DNA of 64,000 nucleotides from Bacteroidota bacterium (GTDB lineage: Bacteria; Bacteroidota; Bacteroidia; Chitinophagales; JADIYW01). The stretch is from positions 61,763 through 125,762 of the forward strand of contig CAUJCO010000009.1 of the NCBI GenBank assembly GCA_963169645.1. Reading direction: 5' to 3'. Below are positions 26,777 through 34,817 of this stretch, piece by piece (the stretch's first letter is position 1; the number at the start of each line of letters is the position of its first letter). The notes below the pieces were generated by a model, which had not been told where the DNA came from, did no database searches, and saw only the letters and a list, made by a program, of their open reading frames with translations. Both the position numbers and the translations under genes were made by a program.

Positions 26777-27217
26777 TTATGGATGACCTTTATATCTCGG
26801 GTCATAATCAACCATCCATTCAATTCCAAATTTATCTCTAAACATTCCAAAGTAAGAACCCCAAGGACTATCTGCAATGGGCATTTCAACATGTCCGCCT
26901 AAAGAAAGTCCATTAAATATTGTATCTGCTTCTTCTTTGCTTTCTGCACTTATAGATATTTTAGTACGTGTTTCTAATTCAGTGTGTTTTCCCATTCGTT
27001 CGGGTGTATCGCTTCCCATCAACACGTTATGTTTTCCAATTGGCAGTGCGATATGCATTATTTTTTCAGCCTCTGCTTCCGAAACGTCAAAGCCATCGAA
27101 GTTCATATCTTTAAATCGGACAATATTTGCAAAATCATTTCCGAATACGGATTGATAAAACAAAAATGCTTCTTCAGCATTTCCATTAAAATGAATGTAC
27201 GGATTAATAGATGCCAT
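26777..27217 (-). CDS. VOC-family protein (PhnB/glyoxalase-like)
   Basis: A 146-residue protein of the vicinal oxygen chelate superfamily, PhnB-like branch. It has the start INPYIHFNGNAEEAFLFYQSVFG, HIALPIGKHNVLMGSDTPERMG, and the end WGSYFGMFRDKFGIEWMVDYD. Members include uncharacterised glyoxalase/dioxygenase-like proteins; the reaction is unknown. It lies 17 bp upstream of rimO on the same strand. Confidence 0.9.
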   Translation of the reverse strand: MASINPYIHFNGNAEEAFLFYQSVFGNDFANIVRFKDMNFDGFDVSEAEAEKIMHIALPIGKHNVLMGSDTPERMGKHTELETRTKISISAESKEEADTIFNGLSLGGHVEMPIADSPWGSYFGMFRDKFGIEWMVDYDPRYKGHP

Positions 27218-27371
27218 CTTATAACATTTTATTTCTTTTCAAAAATCACAGAAAATATTTACCATTTCTATTTCACTATATAATTGAAAGTTAAACGGTT
27301 AAAATAGTTGATTTATCAATAAAAAAAAGTAAAAAAATATTTGACAAAATTAATGAAAATAAAGTGAGTAA

Positions 27372-28319
27372 TCAATACTTCAACAACCAATTCACAACTT
27401 CGTGTGCATCTGCAATAGACCAAGAGTGCGGAAATTTGATATTAAACAACCTTCGTTGTCCTTTGTTTTCGGTTAGATGTATTTGAGCTAAATTATTGCC
27501 TTGTTGATTTAAATCATTAACAAAACTTACATTGTCTATTACATTTAAATCGTAGGCATTCCATCTCTTTTCATTCATTGCCCATAAAAAATCCGGTTCA
27601 CAATAAATTGAAAGCGGCAACATGCCAAACAAACGAGCACCGAATTTATTTTTATCATCATAACAGTAAGGCGAAAACTGCACATAGTTCATATAAGCCG
27701 TATTCAAATCACCGTTAAACACTGTTTGCATTTTTTGTAGAAACGATTTATATAATGGTTTGTTGGTGTTATATAGTTTAGAAGTATCCGTTAACCATCC
27801 GTCATACACTTTATATAAACGCAAAAAATCTAATGGTGGATCGATGGCAAAAACGGCTTTAGGTTTTAGCTGAATGTCGTATATTGAACAATGTTGGACA
27901 TATTTAATTACACCCGAGCCACCCAACGAAAATCCACCTAAATAATATGCTTCTTTGGGTATGTTATATTTCAACATTAAAATAGGGATAAGACTATCTA
28001 AATAAAATTGCGTATTGTAATCAATATAAAAAGAATTGGTGCCTTCATTATTGGATAAAATAAGGGTAAGAATGCCGTTTGATGCTGCAACTTGCGGAAT
28101 TTTTGTTTCACGCTCTGCCAGAAATGGCGACTCGCCAAATCCGGGAAAAAGAATTAATAATTTTTTAGGTGGTGCATTTGGCCTGTAAACTATGGCATAG
28201 TTTTTCGAACTATCTTGATGATCGAAATAATCGACAGTGCGGAAATATGCCACATTTTTTTGTGCAAATACTACTCCGATGAAAAGAAAAAATATAGACA
28301 GTAAACAAATTTTTTTCAT
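27372..28319 (-). CDS. Secreted alpha/beta-hydrolase-like protein
   Basis: A 315-residue protein with a signal peptide (about 1-20, ending VFAQK) and an alpha/beta-hydrolase core. The oxyanion region is LLILFPGFGESPF, the nucleophile elbow is GGFSLGGSG (Ser at about residue 150), and a late histidine lies in FPHSWSIADAHEV. A TTG codon directly upstream is in frame, but ATG at 28319 gives the normal MKKI signal start. The substrate is unknown; an esterase or peptidase activity is possible. It sits between ftsY and a 154-bp AT-rich spacer in which I see nothing definite. Confidence 0.8.
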   Translation of the reverse strand: MKKICLLSIFFLFIGVVFAQKNVAYFRTVDYFDHQDSSKNYAIVYRPNAPPKKLLILFPGFGESPFLAERETKIPQVAASNGILTLILSNNEGTNSFYIDYNTQFYLDSLIPILMLKYNIPKEAYYLGGFSLGGSGVIKYVQHCSIYDIQLKPKAVFAIDPPLDFLRLYKVYDGWLTDTSKLYNTNKPLYKSFLQKMQTVFNGDLNTAYMNYVQFSPYCYDDKNKFGARLFGMLPLSIYCEPDFLWAMNEKRWNAYDLNVIDNVSFVNDLNQQGNNLAQIHLTENKGQRRLFNIKFPHSWSIADAHEVVNWLLKY

Positions 28320-28353
28320 CAATCGTATTTGATTTTTTTAGTAATAGCTGATA

Positions 28354-29331
28354 TTACTCAAATAGTGTTTCTATAAAAGCTTGTCGATTGAAAACCTGTA
28401 ACTGATCCATTTTTTCGCCCAAACCTATATATTTTATGGGTATTTTGAACTCATCTGCAATGCTTAGAATTACACCACCTTTTGCGGTGCCATCTAATTT
28501 AGTAAGTGCTAAAGCTGTTACCTGCGTAGCAGCCGAAAATTGTTTGGCTTGTTCTAACGCATTTTGTCCGGTAGATGCATCTAAAACCAACAAAACTTCG
28601 TGTGGTGCATCCGGAATAACTTTAGACATTACTTTTTTAATTTTGGATAATTCATCCATTAAACCTTGTTTATTGTGTAAACGGCCTGCGGTGTCTAATA
28701 AGATAATATCTACACCTTTTGCAACGCCACTTTGAACTGTATCGAAAGCTACTGCTGCCGGATCGGAGCCCATGGATTGTTTTACAATTTGCACACCAAC
28801 ACGTTCCGACCAAATGGTGAGTTGGTCAACAGCTGCTGCACGAAATGTATCGCCGGCACCTAATAATACTTCTTTTCCGGCTTTTTTAAATTGATAAGCT
28901 AATTTCCCGATGGTTGTTGTTTTACCAACACCATTCACGCCCACCACCATAATTACGTATGGTTTTTTATCGGTATTTGGAAGAAAAGATGGTAAATCTT
29001 TGGTATTATTTTCGGCTAAAATGTTTCCAATTTCATCTTTAAGAATATTGTTTAACTCGTTTGCATTCAAATATTTATCACGAGCAACACGCACTTCTAA
29101 ACGGTCAATAATTTTGATGGTGGTTGGCAAACCAACATCGGAAGAAATCAGAATTTCTTCTAATTCATCTAAAAATTCAATATCAACGGTAGATTTTCCG
29201 GCAACTGCTTTAGATATTTTAGAGAAGAAGCCTTGTTTTGTTTTCTCTAAACCATCGTGAAGTTGCTTTTCCTCGACAATAATTTCTTCGGAAGACTTAG
29301 TTTTACCAAAAATTTTATCAAAAATGCCCAA
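28354..29331 (-). CDS. ftsY: Signal recognition particle receptor FtsY
   Basis: A 325-residue SRP receptor GTPase that docks ribosome-SRP complexes at the inner membrane. A short acidic/lysine N-terminal region precedes the N domain (about 30-110), and the G domain carries GVNGVGKTTTIGKLA, DTFRAAAVDQL, LLDTAGRLH, and TKLDGTAKGG. The long A domain of E. coli FtsY is absent, as is usual in this phylum. It lies downstream of the rpmB-rpmG-DUF4295 genes, but a terminator at 29374-29399 separates them. Confidence 0.96.
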   Translation of the reverse strand: MGIFDKIFGKTKSSEEIIVEEKQLHDGLEKTKQGFFSKISKAVAGKSTVDIEFLDELEEILISSDVGLPTTIKIIDRLEVRVARDKYLNANELNNILKDEIGNILAENNTKDLPSFLPNTDKKPYVIMVVGVNGVGKTTTIGKLAYQFKKAGKEVLLGAGDTFRAAAVDQLTIWSERVGVQIVKQSMGSDPAAVAFDTVQSGVAKGVDIILLDTAGRLHNKQGLMDELSKIKKVMSKVIPDAPHEVLLVLDASTGQNALEQAKQFSAATQVTALALTKLDGTAKGGVILSIADEFKIPIKYIGLGEKMDQLQVFNRQAFIETLFE

Positions 29332-29373
29332 AATATCAGTTTAAAAGGTATAAAAATAAAAACAAATATAAAC

Positions 29374-29399
29374 AAAAAAGCCTCTCTTTTAGAGAAGCT
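29374..29399 (-). terminator. Terminator between DUF4295 gene and ftsY
   Basis: On the minus strand AGCTTCTCT-AAA-AGAGAGGCT forms a 9-bp stem with one G-U pair, followed by TTTTTTG. It lies behind the ribosomal protein operon and 43 bp before the ftsY start. Confidence 0.78.
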
Positions 29400-29423
29400 A
29401 TTATTATTATAGTTTAAAACAAA

Positions 29424-29594
29424 TTACATGTTTTTAACGGTATCTTGCAATAAGTCTTTGTGTACGATTTTTTCACGTGTAGCGTATGCACCTGATTTTT
29501 CAGAGCGTACAAATTTGATGATTTTCACCATATTTTTAGACTCTACTGCGTTTTTACCTCTATCTACTTTTGAGTTTTTGGATACTTTAGCCAT
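29424..29594 (-). CDS. DUF4295 small basic protein
   Basis: A 56-residue basic protein beginning MAKVSKNSKVDRGKN and ending DLLQDTVKNM. It matches the DUF4295 family, which is found in Bacteroidota directly behind rpmG. The conserved place after two ribosomal proteins suggests a ribosome-associated role, but the function is not established. It starts 6 bp after rpmG stops, so it is in the same transcript. Confidence 0.88.
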   Translation of the reverse strand: MAKVSKNSKVDRGKNAVESKNMVKIIKFVRSEKSGAYATREKIVHKDLLQDTVKNM

Positions 29595-29600
29595 GACTTA

Positions 29601-29786
29601 TTATTTTATTTCTTTATGAACAGTTACTTTTTTCATAATCGGGTTGTATTTTTTCAACTCGATTCTTTCAGGTGTATTTTTTCTGTTTTTGGTTGTAATA
29701 TAACGAGATATACCACCTAAACCAGAAGTTTTGTGCTCTGTGCACTCTAAAATAACCTGAATTCTATTTCCTTTCTTCTTTGCCAT
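29601..29786 (-). CDS. rpmG: 50S ribosomal protein L33
   Basis: A 61-residue L33 ([40 protein letters not shown]). Only one cysteine (LECTEHK) remains of the zinc-ribbon, so this is the cysteine-poor form without the full CxxC pairs. It is encoded 12 bp after rpmB and 6 bp before the DUF4295 gene. Confidence 0.96.
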   Translation of the reverse strand: MAKKKGNRIQVILECTEHKTSGLGGISRYITTKNRKNTPERIELKKYNPIMKKVTVHKEIK

Positions 29787-29798
29787 TGTTATTAAAAT

Positions 29799-30044
29799 TT
29801 AGAAACCTAATTGAACTTCTCCTTTTTTCTCAAGTTCTTTCAAGTAAGAATAAATACCTTTTTTGTTGATAGTTCTGATTGCTGAAGTAGAAACTTTCAA
29901 ATCAATCCATCTGTTTAATTCAGGGATAAAGAATGATTTCTTTTGCAAATTAGGATAGAATCTTCTCTTTGTTTTGATGTTAGAGTGAGAAACGCTATTT
30001 CCTGTCATTGGTCCTTTTCCTGATAAGTCGCAAAATCTTGCCAT
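29799..30044 (-). CDS. rpmB: 50S ribosomal protein L28
   Basis: An 81-residue L28 with the start [20 protein letters not shown] and [15 protein letters not shown]. The ATG at 30044 is the family start; the longer in-frame extension upstream is not conserved-looking. It heads the rpmB-rpmG-DUF4295 operon, which ends at the terminator 29374-29399. Confidence 0.96.
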   Translation of the reverse strand: MARFCDLSGKGPMTGNSVSHSNIKTKRRFYPNLQKKSFFIPELNRWIDLKVSTSAIRTINKKGIYSYLKELEKKGEVQLGF

Positions 30045-30125
30045 AATGTTAGTTTTAAGAGGTGCAAATATCGTAAAAATTTTCAAGATATCCTAACACC
30101 TTATTCACAAATGTTAACTTTCAAA

Positions 30126-30188
30126 TTTTGTGAACCTGAAGGGAGTCTCTGCCTGTCGGCAGACAGGGAACCCCAATCCTTCTCATCC
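30126..30188 (-). repeat. Duplicated 3' half of tRNA-Arg, interrupted by a 20-bp insert
   Basis: Read on the minus strand this matches the tRNA-Arg 3' half at 30451-30493, from the anticodon stem (GGATGAGAAGG) to the 3' end (CAGGTTCA) and the CAAAA tail. There are only two substitutions and one 20-bp insertion in the T-loop (30148-30167). It lies downstream of the GIY-YIG gene, so tRNA 3' sequence flanks that gene on both sides. It cannot make a functional tRNA. Confidence 0.92.
30148..30167. repeat. 20-bp palindromic insert in the tRNA fragment
   Basis: TCTGCCTGTCGGCAGACAGG separates GGAGTC from GAACCCC, which are contiguous in the intact tRNA. It can fold as CTGCC/GGCAG or as CCTGTC/GACAGG. 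I recall similar CTGCCTGTCGGCAGrCAGG palindromes scattered in other Bacteroidota genomes, but could not check this. Confidence 0.85.
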
Positions 30189-30198
30189 ACATTTTTTT

Positions 30199-30441
30199 TT
30201 ATAATTTCAAAATTTCTTTCAGAAATTGCCTGCCAATTCCTGATTTAAAATACTTTTCTCTACTTACCGCACTTTCTTTATCCGGAAAAGTTTCTGAATA
30301 AACTATTTCCCATGGAATGAATGCCTTAGTAGATTTCACCTTTCCGTTATTATGCTCCTTTAATCGTATTTCTAAATTAGAAGTCTGACCTTTATATAAA
30401 GATGTTGTTTTCGAACTCTTTAATACATAAACATAAAACAT
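30199..30441 (-). CDS. GIY-YIG nuclease-domain protein behind tRNA-Arg
   Basis: An 80-residue single-domain GIY-YIG protein. The YVYVLKS and LYKGQTSNLEIRLKEHNNG segments form the GIY-YIG core with the catalytic Tyr and Arg, SAVSREKYFKSG carries the conserved Glu, and GRQFLKEIL closes the domain. This is the small URI-type form abundant in Bacteroidota. It starts 14 bp after the 3' end of tRNA-Arg with no promoter between, so transcription probably continues from the tRNA. A second copy of the tRNA 3' half lies 10 bp after its stop. The layout resembles a mobile unit that replaces a tRNA 3' end; that is inference. Confidence 0.9.
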   Translation of the reverse strand: MFYVYVLKSSKTTSLYKGQTSNLEIRLKEHNNGKVKSTKAFIPWEIVYSETFPDKESAVSREKYFKSGIGRQFLKEILKL

Positions 30442-30455
30442 AAAGAACTTTTTTG

Positions 30456-30529
30456 TGAACCTGAAGGGAGTCGAACCCCTAACCTTCTCATCCGTAGTGA
30501 GATGCTCTATCCAGTTAAGCTACAGGTCC
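30456..30529 (-). tRNA. tRNA-Arg (anticodon ACG)
   Basis: A 74-nt cloverleaf on the minus strand: acceptor GGACCTG / CAGGTTC, D-arm GCTT...GAGC, anticodon stem TCTCA / TGAGA with loop CTACGGA (ACG), and T-arm AGGGG-TTCGACT-CCCTT. CCA is not encoded. A decoding as inosine-CG for CGU/CGC/CGA is expected. Its promoter box is at 30575-30582. Confidence 0.96.
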
Positions 30530-30574
30530 ATTTGTATTTTCTACTTATAAATAGTAAACACAAAATTCGGAGTG

Positions 30575-30582
30575 CAAAGATA
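30575..30582 (-). promoter_or_regulatory. -7 promoter box of tRNA-Arg
   Basis: TATCTTTG on the minus strand, followed by CACTCCGAA. The box and the following CAnTCC are shared with the tRNA-His and tRNA-Ser promoters in this window. Confidence 0.7.
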
Positions 30583-30675
30583 GTTATTATTTGAGAAAAT
30601 GAAAATATTCATTTCCCAAAATGATGTTATGTATTGATTAATTAATACGTAACAAACTAAATTTTAAATTAGGAA

Positions 30676-31260
30676 TTAGGAATTTTGTTTTACTACTTCG
30701 TTTACCTTATCGGCTACTTTTTGCGTATTGATGGATGTTCCTTCTTCTTGAATTACTAATTTACCATCCGGGCTGAAAATACTGATAATATTAGAATGCG
30801 AAAAATCAACCGGAGAAATCTTTTTATATTTCATAGAAAGCACATTGGCAAATTCTTGTGTTGATTCGGTATTTCCTCTTAAAAATATCCAACATGGGTC
30901 GGTCATATTACTCTTCTTTGCAAATTCTGCTAATCTTTCGGGTGTGTCTGTTTCCGGATCAATGCTTACTAATACCAACGAAACCGCATCTAAATTATCG
31001 GGATTAATCTTGGATTTAATCATTTTCATATCTGCCACTAAAATTGGGCAAGCTGATTTGCACGTAGTATAAATCATAACTACTACCAAGGTTTTTCCTT
31101 TTAAATCTTTCAATTTCAACTTCTCTCCTTTTTGGTTTTGCCATTCAGAAGGTAAATGAAAAATGGAATCGGAAGGTAAATCTCCGCTATGATTGGATTT
31201 ATTTAAGTTACAAGCACTTAAAAATAATACACTAAAAAAAATTGCAAAAAATGTTTTCAT
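30676..31260 (-). CDS. SCO1/SenC-family copper-binding lipoprotein
   Basis: A 194-residue lipoprotein (lipobox LSAC at about residue 17) with a thioredoxin-like SCO domain. Copper ligands are the CxxxC pair in TTCKSACPIL and the histidine in VDFSHSNII. SCO proteins deliver copper or reduce cysteines during maturation of cupro-enzymes such as cytochrome oxidase CuA. Here it is the last gene of the porin-nirK-FGE-SCO group, so copper delivery to NirK is a reasonable inference. The gap to the FGE-like gene is 49 bp. Confidence 0.92.
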   Translation of the reverse strand: MKTFFAIFFSVLFLSACNLNKSNHSGDLPSDSIFHLPSEWQNQKGEKLKLKDLKGKTLVVVMIYTTCKSACPILVADMKMIKSKINPDNLDAVSLVLVSIDPETDTPERLAEFAKKSNMTDPCWIFLRGNTESTQEFANVLSMKYKKISPVDFSHSNIISIFSPDGKLVIQEEGTSINTQKVADKVNEVVKQNS

Positions 31261-31309
31261 AAGTTAATCGTATTTACAAAGTTGATTTATTTATAGATAG
31301 AAGTAAAAC

Positions 31310-32143
31310 TTACTCCAAATCTTTGGCACAGCGGAAACCTAAATTGGCTACTGTGTAATTTGCTTTCAAACTCGTTCTAATGCCAAAACGCATAAACGCA
31401 GCATAATTTAGAACATCAGTAGCATTGGTAGCACCTGCTGCACAAACTAAATTTTTATCGTCAAATTTTCCGGTACGTGAATCACCGGTAACGAGCACTG
31501 AATTAAAATCTTCGGTCCATTCCCAAACTAAATCAAATACATTATACACGCCCCAATAATTCGGTGGAGATTGTTTAACTGAATTATATTGTCTATCGCG
31601 AACTAAGTATAAATCAACAATTGCATTTGAATAAGCTTTTTTGCTTCTCGCATTGGGCGTTTCTTCATCTGCCATTGCAAGGTATTCCCATTCATCTAAA
31701 GTAGGCAAACGTTTATTTACGGCTGTAGCGTATGCTTTTGCTGCAAACCACGAAACATTACAAACAGGTGCATCTAATTTAGCATCTTTTGGCAAGATAG
31801 TATCGGAAACCCAATTTTTAAGATAAGAACTATCTACATAAATAGCCTTCACATTTGATCGGCGCCATTGCGGATTTTTTTTGACAAACTCCAGAAAATC
31901 GGCATTGGTTACTTGATGTTCATCTATCATAAAAGATGGAACAAAAATTAAGGAATCATTGGTACCATAAAAAGGTTGATATTTCCCACCTTCAATTTTA
32001 ACCATTTTCACATTGGTAGTGATTGGTTTTATTGTCATATCTTGTGCATCCTCTTTAAAAGGTTTTGGCTCTATGCTATTGCAAGAGCCAAAACCAAATA
32101 GTAAGGATAAGATTATAAATAGATTTCTAGATCTTAATCTCAT
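31310..32143 (-). CDS. FGE/SUMF1-fold lipoprotein, catalytic cysteines absent
   Basis: A 277-residue lipoprotein (lipobox GSC at about residue 21) with the formylglycine-generating-enzyme (SUMF1) fold: EGGKYQPF, DEHQVTNADFLEFVKK, VSWFAAKAYATAVNKRLPTLDEWEY, and the closing NLGFRCAKDLE. The strand that carries the Cys pair in true FGE (around GGSYMC...C) reads VCAAGATNATDVLNY here, without the second active cysteine, so sulfatase activation is unlikely. It lies 15 bp behind nirK and before the SCO gene, and a role in NirK maturation or electron supply is possible but unproven. Confidence 0.88.
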   Translation of the reverse strand: MRLRSRNLFIILSLLFGFGSCNSIEPKPFKEDAQDMTIKPITTNVKMVKIEGGKYQPFYGTNDSLIFVPSFMIDEHQVTNADFLEFVKKNPQWRRSNVKAIYVDSSYLKNWVSDTILPKDAKLDAPVCNVSWFAAKAYATAVNKRLPTLDEWEYLAMADEETPNARSKKAYSNAIVDLYLVRDRQYNSVKQSPPNYWGVYNVFDLVWEWTEDFNSVLVTGDSRTGKFDDKNLVCAAGATNATDVLNYAAFMRFGIRTSLKANYTVANLGFRCAKDLE

Positions 32144-32158
32144 TATTGTTTTTTAGAA

Positions 32159-33193
32159 TTAATGTGTTCCTTTTTTGAAAACTTTAGCATTTTCTTCGCC
32201 TACTACTTTTAATTGTCCTAATGAACCTTTGTTGAAAGTTCTAGACAAAGAGTGATCAACGATGTTATAAACTCCCGGAACTTCTACTTTAAATTCTACG
32301 ATAGCAGATCCACCGGCAGGAATGATAGTAGTTTGTACATTATGTGTTACAGTAGAACCACCTTCCAAATGTACGTTGTCAAAGATTTCACCAATTACAT
32401 GGAAAGAAGAAACTAAGTTTGGACCACCGTTACCAACGAATAAACGTACTGTTTCGCCTACTTTAGCTTCTAAAACATTAGCACCTAACATGGAACCTTT
32501 TTTACCATTGAATAATACATAGTCAGGATTTTCTGCAACAGCTTTATCGTTATCAAACTCTAAAGTACCATTTTTTCCTGCTTTAGTATAGAACTCACCT
32601 TGCATGATGTAGTACTCACGATCTACTTTTTTCAAGCCACCAGCGGGTTCCACTAAAATTAGACCGTACATACCGTTACCAATGTGCATAGGAACCGGCG
32701 GCGCAGCACAGTGATAAACATATAATCCAGGATTCAATGCTTTGAAAGTAAATACTGCATCTTTACCCGGTGCAGCAAAAGTAGCTTCCGCACCACCACC
32801 AGGACCGTTTACAGCGTGTAAGTCGATGTTGTGTGGCATTACACTGTTTGCTGCATTTTTCAAATGCAACTCTACTTCATCTCCTTCGCGAACGCGAATA
32901 AAGCTTCCAGGAACTGTATTGTTAAATGTCCAAAAAGTATATTTTTGACCATCTGCAATTTCTGATTCGATTTCTGTAGTTTCTAATTTAACGATTACTT
33001 TTTTAGGTGCTCTATCACCAATTGGAGCCGGAACTTTTGGTGCTCCTGTAACTTCAATTTCAGTTGGTGCTCCTTCTGCTACCATATCGATAGCTGCTCC
33101 ACCAGAGCCGGCACCTCCGGCGTCTGAGTTGGTTTTACATGCACTTACTGCAAGTGCTAGAAAAACTCCGAATGCGATTTGTTTTGTTGACAT
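32159..33193 (-). CDS. nirK: Copper-containing nitrite reductase, lipoprotein form
   Basis: A 344-residue two-cupredoxin NirK that reduces nitrite to nitric oxide. Domain 1 shows PHNIDLHAV (type 1 and type 2 Cu ligands with the catalytic Asp) and [19 protein letters not shown] (type 2 His, type 1 Cys, His, Met). Domain 2 carries the catalytic His in FHVIGE and the type 2 ligand in VDHSLSR. It starts at ATG 33193 with a lipobox AVSAC followed by a glycine/alanine-rich linker, so the enzyme is probably membrane-anchored rather than free in the periplasm. It lies 31 bp behind the porin gene. Confidence 0.95.
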   Translation of the reverse strand: MSTKQIAFGVFLALAVSACKTNSDAGGAGSGGAAIDMVAEGAPTEIEVTGAPKVPAPIGDRAPKKVIVKLETTEIESEIADGQKYTFWTFNNTVPGSFIRVREGDEVELHLKNAANSVMPHNIDLHAVNGPGGGAEATFAAPGKDAVFTFKALNPGLYVYHCAAPPVPMHIGNGMYGLILVEPAGGLKKVDREYYIMQGEFYTKAGKNGTLEFDNDKAVAENPDYVLFNGKKGSMLGANVLEAKVGETVRLFVGNGGPNLVSSFHVIGEIFDNVHLEGGSTVTHNVQTTIIPAGGSAIVEFKVEVPGVYNIVDHSLSRTFNKGSLGQLKVVGEENAKVFKKGTH

Positions 33194-33224
33194 TTTTGGA
33201 TGATTTAATAGTGAATAATTGAAT

Positions 33225-34574
33225 TTAAAATTTAAAATTGAATATATCAAGGTTTACGTCTAATAAAAGCCATAACCAATGTTGAACTTTTGCGGATTTT
33301 TTTACATCTTTTAAGAATAATATAGATGGTGACGTAACATATAAAGAATAACCACCATATAATTTTGCAAATTTAAAAATGAAATAATTAAATCCTAAAT
33401 CTATTTCTTGACCTAAGTTACAGTTATAGGATTTACTAGTTGAATCTTGCATTTTATTAGGTGATAAAAACTGATGTACGGACAAGGAAAGTGCTGATTT
33501 AGCGGTTGGTTTGAAGCCAACATTCAAATATATATCAGCCAATCCGGTGCTTTTATGTGCATTTCCTGCAAAGAAATAATCCATAGAGCCATAAAATTTA
33601 TGATTTGTTCCGTAAGCAGAGAATGCTTGGTTGTATTTTTTAGGAGCAACACCTACCGGATTTCCGCTCACAAAATCAGTACCCAAACCTACATTCCATT
33701 TTTTACCTATATTTCTATTTAATAAGAAGGCTAATAAGTAAGCATTTGTTTTTAATCCGGCTGCATTTTTTCCTGTTTGATAATAAGCCGATAAATTTAA
33801 TTTCCAGTTGGCATCATTATAGAAATAGTTAGCACCTAATGATTGAGAAAAATACGTTTTAGCAGAATCCTTAGAAGATTTAGCATCTTGATATCCGAAA
33901 TTCGCGAATAAAAAACTCATTTTGTTTTTATCGTTGATTTTTACACCAGCCCAAGCTGCCTGCATCCATTTATAGGGTGTTGCATTTTTGGGTGTATATA
34001 GTGAACCGGAATGATTGTCTATCGTATTATTGTATAATTCTCTATAATTTTGGTTGTATGCAAAATATGTTCTGAGATCTAGTTTTTTCTGTGCAAACTG
34101 AAATGAGAGTGCATCATGAGAACGACCACCTTGTGCCCAATCGGATTCACCGAAGAAACGTTCATCATCTAATGAAATTACTTGACGACCAATTTGGATT
34201 GCAATGGCTTTTGTTGGCTGTAGTTTTATCCAAACATCATATAAAGAAAGACTATTTTTGACAGATGCTCCTTGAGTAAGTCCATCTTGTCCCCAAATAA
34301 AAACATGCTGTGGAGTTAATTGAACAGAAAATAAATTTTTGTATTTATAGTTTAATCGAATTCTGTTGCGCTGGCTAATATCTGCTGCCGGTTTTTCTCC
34401 TTTTTCAAATGGTTTATGATAACCATTTCTAAATTCAAATTTTGGTCTTATTTGAGTAGAAATCGTAAATGAATGATGTTTTACGATGGTATCTTCTGCC
34501 AATGAAATTTTACAAGCTATTAGTAAAAAAAACAAGCAAGATGAAATGTTTCGGATGGTTGGTAGGGATTGCAT
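33225..34574 (-). CDS. Outer-membrane porin (alginate-export-like) of the nirK operon
   Basis: A 449-residue protein with a signal peptide (about 1-26) and alternating beta-barrel strands to the C-terminus, ending in an aromatic residue (NFKF). Segments such as [21 protein letters not shown] and [17 protein letters not shown] resemble the Alginate_exp barrel family. In front of nirK it may admit nitrite or nitrate through the outer membrane. It is the first gene of the operon, and its upstream region carries a promoter box (34617-34624) and three Crp/Fnr-geometry palindromes. Confidence 0.85.
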   Translation of the reverse strand: MQSLPTIRNISSCLFFLLIACKISLAEDTIVKHHSFTISTQIRPKFEFRNGYHKPFEKGEKPAADISQRNRIRLNYKYKNLFSVQLTPQHVFIWGQDGLTQGASVKNSLSLYDVWIKLQPTKAIAIQIGRQVISLDDERFFGESDWAQGGRSHDALSFQFAQKKLDLRTYFAYNQNYRELYNNTIDNHSGSLYTPKNATPYKWMQAAWAGVKINDKNKMSFLFANFGYQDAKSSKDSAKTYFSQSLGANYFYNDANWKLNLSAYYQTGKNAAGLKTNAYLLAFLLNRNIGKKWNVGLGTDFVSGNPVGVAPKKYNQAFSAYGTNHKFYGSMDYFFAGNAHKSTGLADIYLNVGFKPTAKSALSLSVHQFLSPNKMQDSTSKSYNCNLGQEIDLGFNYFIFKFAKLYGGYSLYVTSPSILFLKDVKKSAKVQHWLWLLLDVNLDIFNFKF

Positions 34575-34616
34575 ATAAAATAATGTTTTAGTTTTCTTTT
34601 AGTCTTTTTTACAATT

Positions 34617-34624
34617 CAAAATTA
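34617..34624 (-). promoter_or_regulatory. -7 promoter box of porin-nirK operon
   Basis: TAATTTTG on the minus strand matches TAnnTTTG, 43 bp upstream of the porin ATG. No good -33 TTG is visible, as expected for an activator-dependent promoter. The predicted start is near 34613. Confidence 0.55.
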
Positions 34625-34646
34625 GATTGAATATATAGCATAGTAC

Positions 34647-34704
34647 ATGACAGTCGTCAAACAGCTATATGATAGTAGTCAACGAAAAACATGACAGAAG
34701 TCAT
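34647..34704. promoter_or_regulatory. Three phased Crp/Fnr-type palindromes upstream of nirK operon
   Basis: Three 14-bp sites, ATGACAGTCGTCAA (34647-34660), ATGATAGTAGTCAA (34669-34682) and ATGACAGAAGTCAT (34691-34704), share ATGAyAGnnGTCAw. The half-sites are five bases with a four-base spacer, as for Crp/Fnr proteins, and the sites repeat every 22 bp, about two helical turns. The proximal one is centred near -41 from the predicted start. The binding protein is unknown. Confidence 0.75.
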
Positions 34705-34817
34705 ACAAAAGCGACTAATTTCTCTGAAATAAGAATTGTGCTGAAAAAATAATTAATAAATTTTGCTTGTTTTAGGCAACAAACAACAAATAATGCAAAA
34801 AAAATGATAAAATAACA

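Noticed and set aside
31310..32143. Calling the FGE-fold lipoprotein a working formylglycine-generating enzyme with a sulfatase partner
   Set aside because: The active cysteine pair is not visible and no sulfatase gene is in the window; the sulfotransferase at 5295-6149 is unrelated.
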